This document shows, one piece after another, positions 14,211-14,765 of a DNA stretch of 14,765 nucleotides. Location: positions 1 through 14,765 of the forward strand of contig JAADCY010000072.1 in the NCBI GenBank assembly GCA_013154205.1. Reading direction: 5' to 3'. This DNA comes from Thermoproteota archaeon (GTDB lineage: Archaea > Thermoproteota > Thermoprotei_A > Sulfolobales > Desulfurococcaceae). Positions within the stretch are counted from its first letter, which is position 1. Each line of letters begins with the position of its first letter. The notes below the pieces were generated by a model. It searched no databases, had not been told where the DNA came from, and saw only the letters and a program-made list of their open reading frames with translations. Made by a program: the position numbers and the translations under genes.

Positions 14211-14633
14211 TTGGCCTACACGTTGAAAGCCCAGGACATAATGGTTCCCGAACTTAGATACGTCGATAGAACCACAACCATAAAGGATGCTGCACAGCGC
14301 CTTATAAACGAGGGTATAGGATCCCTAATAGTCACTGATCAAGGTAGTCCTATAGGAATAGTTACAAAGAGAGACATTATATGGGCGGTTCTCTTCGAGA
14401 AAAGAGATGCTGAGAAAGAAACTGTTGAGAAAATAATGTCCTCGCCACTGATAACGGTGAATGCCGACGATGATATCGAAGTCATCATAGAGACAATGAT
14501 TAGGAATAATTTAACGCATCTTCCTGTTAGATCGGGGAACAAATTAGTTGGTATTATAACCGATAACGATCTAATAATGTTGCTCCGTGATCTCCTAGAT
14601 ATCGTTAAGAAGCTTGGCTCCGAAGAGAAATGA
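14211..14633 (+). CDS. paired CBS-domain protein
   Basis: A 140-residue protein made only of two CBS domains (about 7-62 and 72-130), which together form one Bateman module. Such modules bind adenine nucleotides (AMP, ATP, SAM and others) and act as sensors, here with no attached enzyme domain. Signatures are IMVPELRYVD (10-19), GIGSLIVTDQGSPIGIVTKRD (split across 35-55), IMSSPLITVNADD (75-87) and LTHLPVRSGNKLVGIITDND (101-120). It starts with TTG at 14211, ten bases after the SmAP stop. A stand-alone module probably works through a partner; nothing in the sequence identifies it. The ligand cannot be predicted from what is visible. Confidence 0.92.
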   Translation: MAYTLKAQDIMVPELRYVDRTTTIKDAAQRLINEGIGSLIVTDQGSPIGIVTKRDIIWAVLFEKRDAEKETVEKIMSSPLITVNADDDIEVIIETMIRNNLTHLPVRSGNKLVGIITDNDLIMLLRDLLDIVKKLGSEEK

Positions 14634-14658
14634 TATAATCGTTTTGTATATCTTGACA

Positions 14659-14669
14659 ATGTAATACAT
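14659..14669. repeat. short inverted repeat in 3' intergenic region
   Basis: ATGTA-A-TACAT, an 11-base perfect inverted repeat with a one-base centre, in the region between the CBS gene and the probable next gene. It could be an operator half-site pair, but so short a palindrome in AT-rich DNA is also expected by chance. The rest of 14634-14748 is AT-rich and shows nothing else I can support. Confidence 0.2.
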
Positions 14670-14748
14670 TATAATGCAGGTCTCGAATAATTATTAACTG
14701 TTTATTCTAAGGATAACTAGTTAATCCTCTTCAAACAAAGTATTATCT

Positions 14749-14756
14749 AGAGGTGA
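14749..14756 (+). promoter_or_regulatory. ribosome-binding site of a gene starting at the window edge
   Basis: AGAGGTGA is a strong archaeal ribosome-binding site; its GGTG ends five bases before a TTG at 14761. TTG starts behind GGTG are the rule in this neighbourhood, so a gene very likely begins here and runs out of the window. Confidence 0.5.
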
Positions 14757-14760
14757 GAAC

Positions 14761-14765
14761 TTGTC
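14761..14765 (+). CDS. probable start of a further gene, cut by the window end
   Basis: Only the start codon TTG and two more bases are inside the window, so nothing can be said about the product. The call rests wholly on the ribosome-binding site at 14749-14756 and on how genes start elsewhere in this window. Confidence 0.35.

Noticed and set aside
1..14765. CRISPR array, transposon, integrase, toxin-antitoxin or other defence locus
   Set aside because: No regularly spaced repeats, terminal inverted repeats, transposase or recombinase motifs, or toxin-like small gene pairs were seen; the genes are conserved archaeal housekeeping families.

Overview
The window looks like an ordinary but gene-dense piece of chromosome from a hyperthermophilic crenarchaeon (Thermoproteota), most likely of the Desulfurococcales type. 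The reasons are the gene content (archaeal TIP49, Rio2, archaeal-type S-adenosylmethionine synthetase, an NFACT/RqcH homologue, NucS, SmAP, UPF0282 and an Sfm1-type SPOUT protein), the heavy use of AGA/AGG and ATA codons, archaeal TATA-like promoter elements, and frequent TTG start codons behind GGTG ribosome-binding sites. I see no CRISPR array, transposon, integrase, tRNA or rRNA, and no clear sign of recent transfer.

Layout. Positions 1-192 hold a candidate box C/D guide RNA with its own promoter, then the promoter of a TIP49/RuvB-like AAA+ ATPase (193-1542). A PLP-dependent decarboxylase of the MfnA group follows on the same strand (1577-2716). Its 3' end overlaps, tail to tail, a highly divergent NRAMP-like membrane transporter on the minus strand (2696-3811), which lies downstream of a small one-helix membrane protein (3871-4128). 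A divergent intergenic region leads to the plus-strand pair Rio2 kinase (4295-5191) and DUF460 protein (5175-7223), whose coding regions overlap. Convergent to these, with only 7 bases between the stop codons, is S-adenosylmethionine synthetase (7231-8457, minus), followed by the NFACT/RqcH-type protein (8592-10604, minus).

A second divergent promoter region separates the RqcH homologue from a three-helix membrane protein that I tentatively compare with EMC6 (10699-10986, plus). That gene runs tail to tail into a minus-strand pair made of UPF0282 (metallo-beta-lactamase fold) and an Sfm1-like SPOUT methyltransferase. From 12547 onward all genes are on the plus strand: NucS endonuclease, a small class I methyltransferase overlapping it, an Sm-like protein and a paired-CBS protein. 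A ribosome-binding site and probable TTG start of a further gene sit at the right edge.

The common theme is RNA and ribosome metabolism plus genome maintenance: 40S/30S maturation (Rio2), ribosome rescue (RqcH), a possible ribosomal-protein methyltransferase (Sfm1-like), RNA binding (SmAP), guide RNA, a predicted RNase H-fold nuclease (DUF460) and mismatch endonuclease (NucS). I did not find a clearly new multi-gene system. The most interesting items are the candidate guide RNA, the NRAMP-like protein with rebuilt metal-site motifs, the double RNase H-fold DUF460 protein tied to Rio2, the EMC6-like candidate, and the regular GGTG-N7-TTG start architecture.
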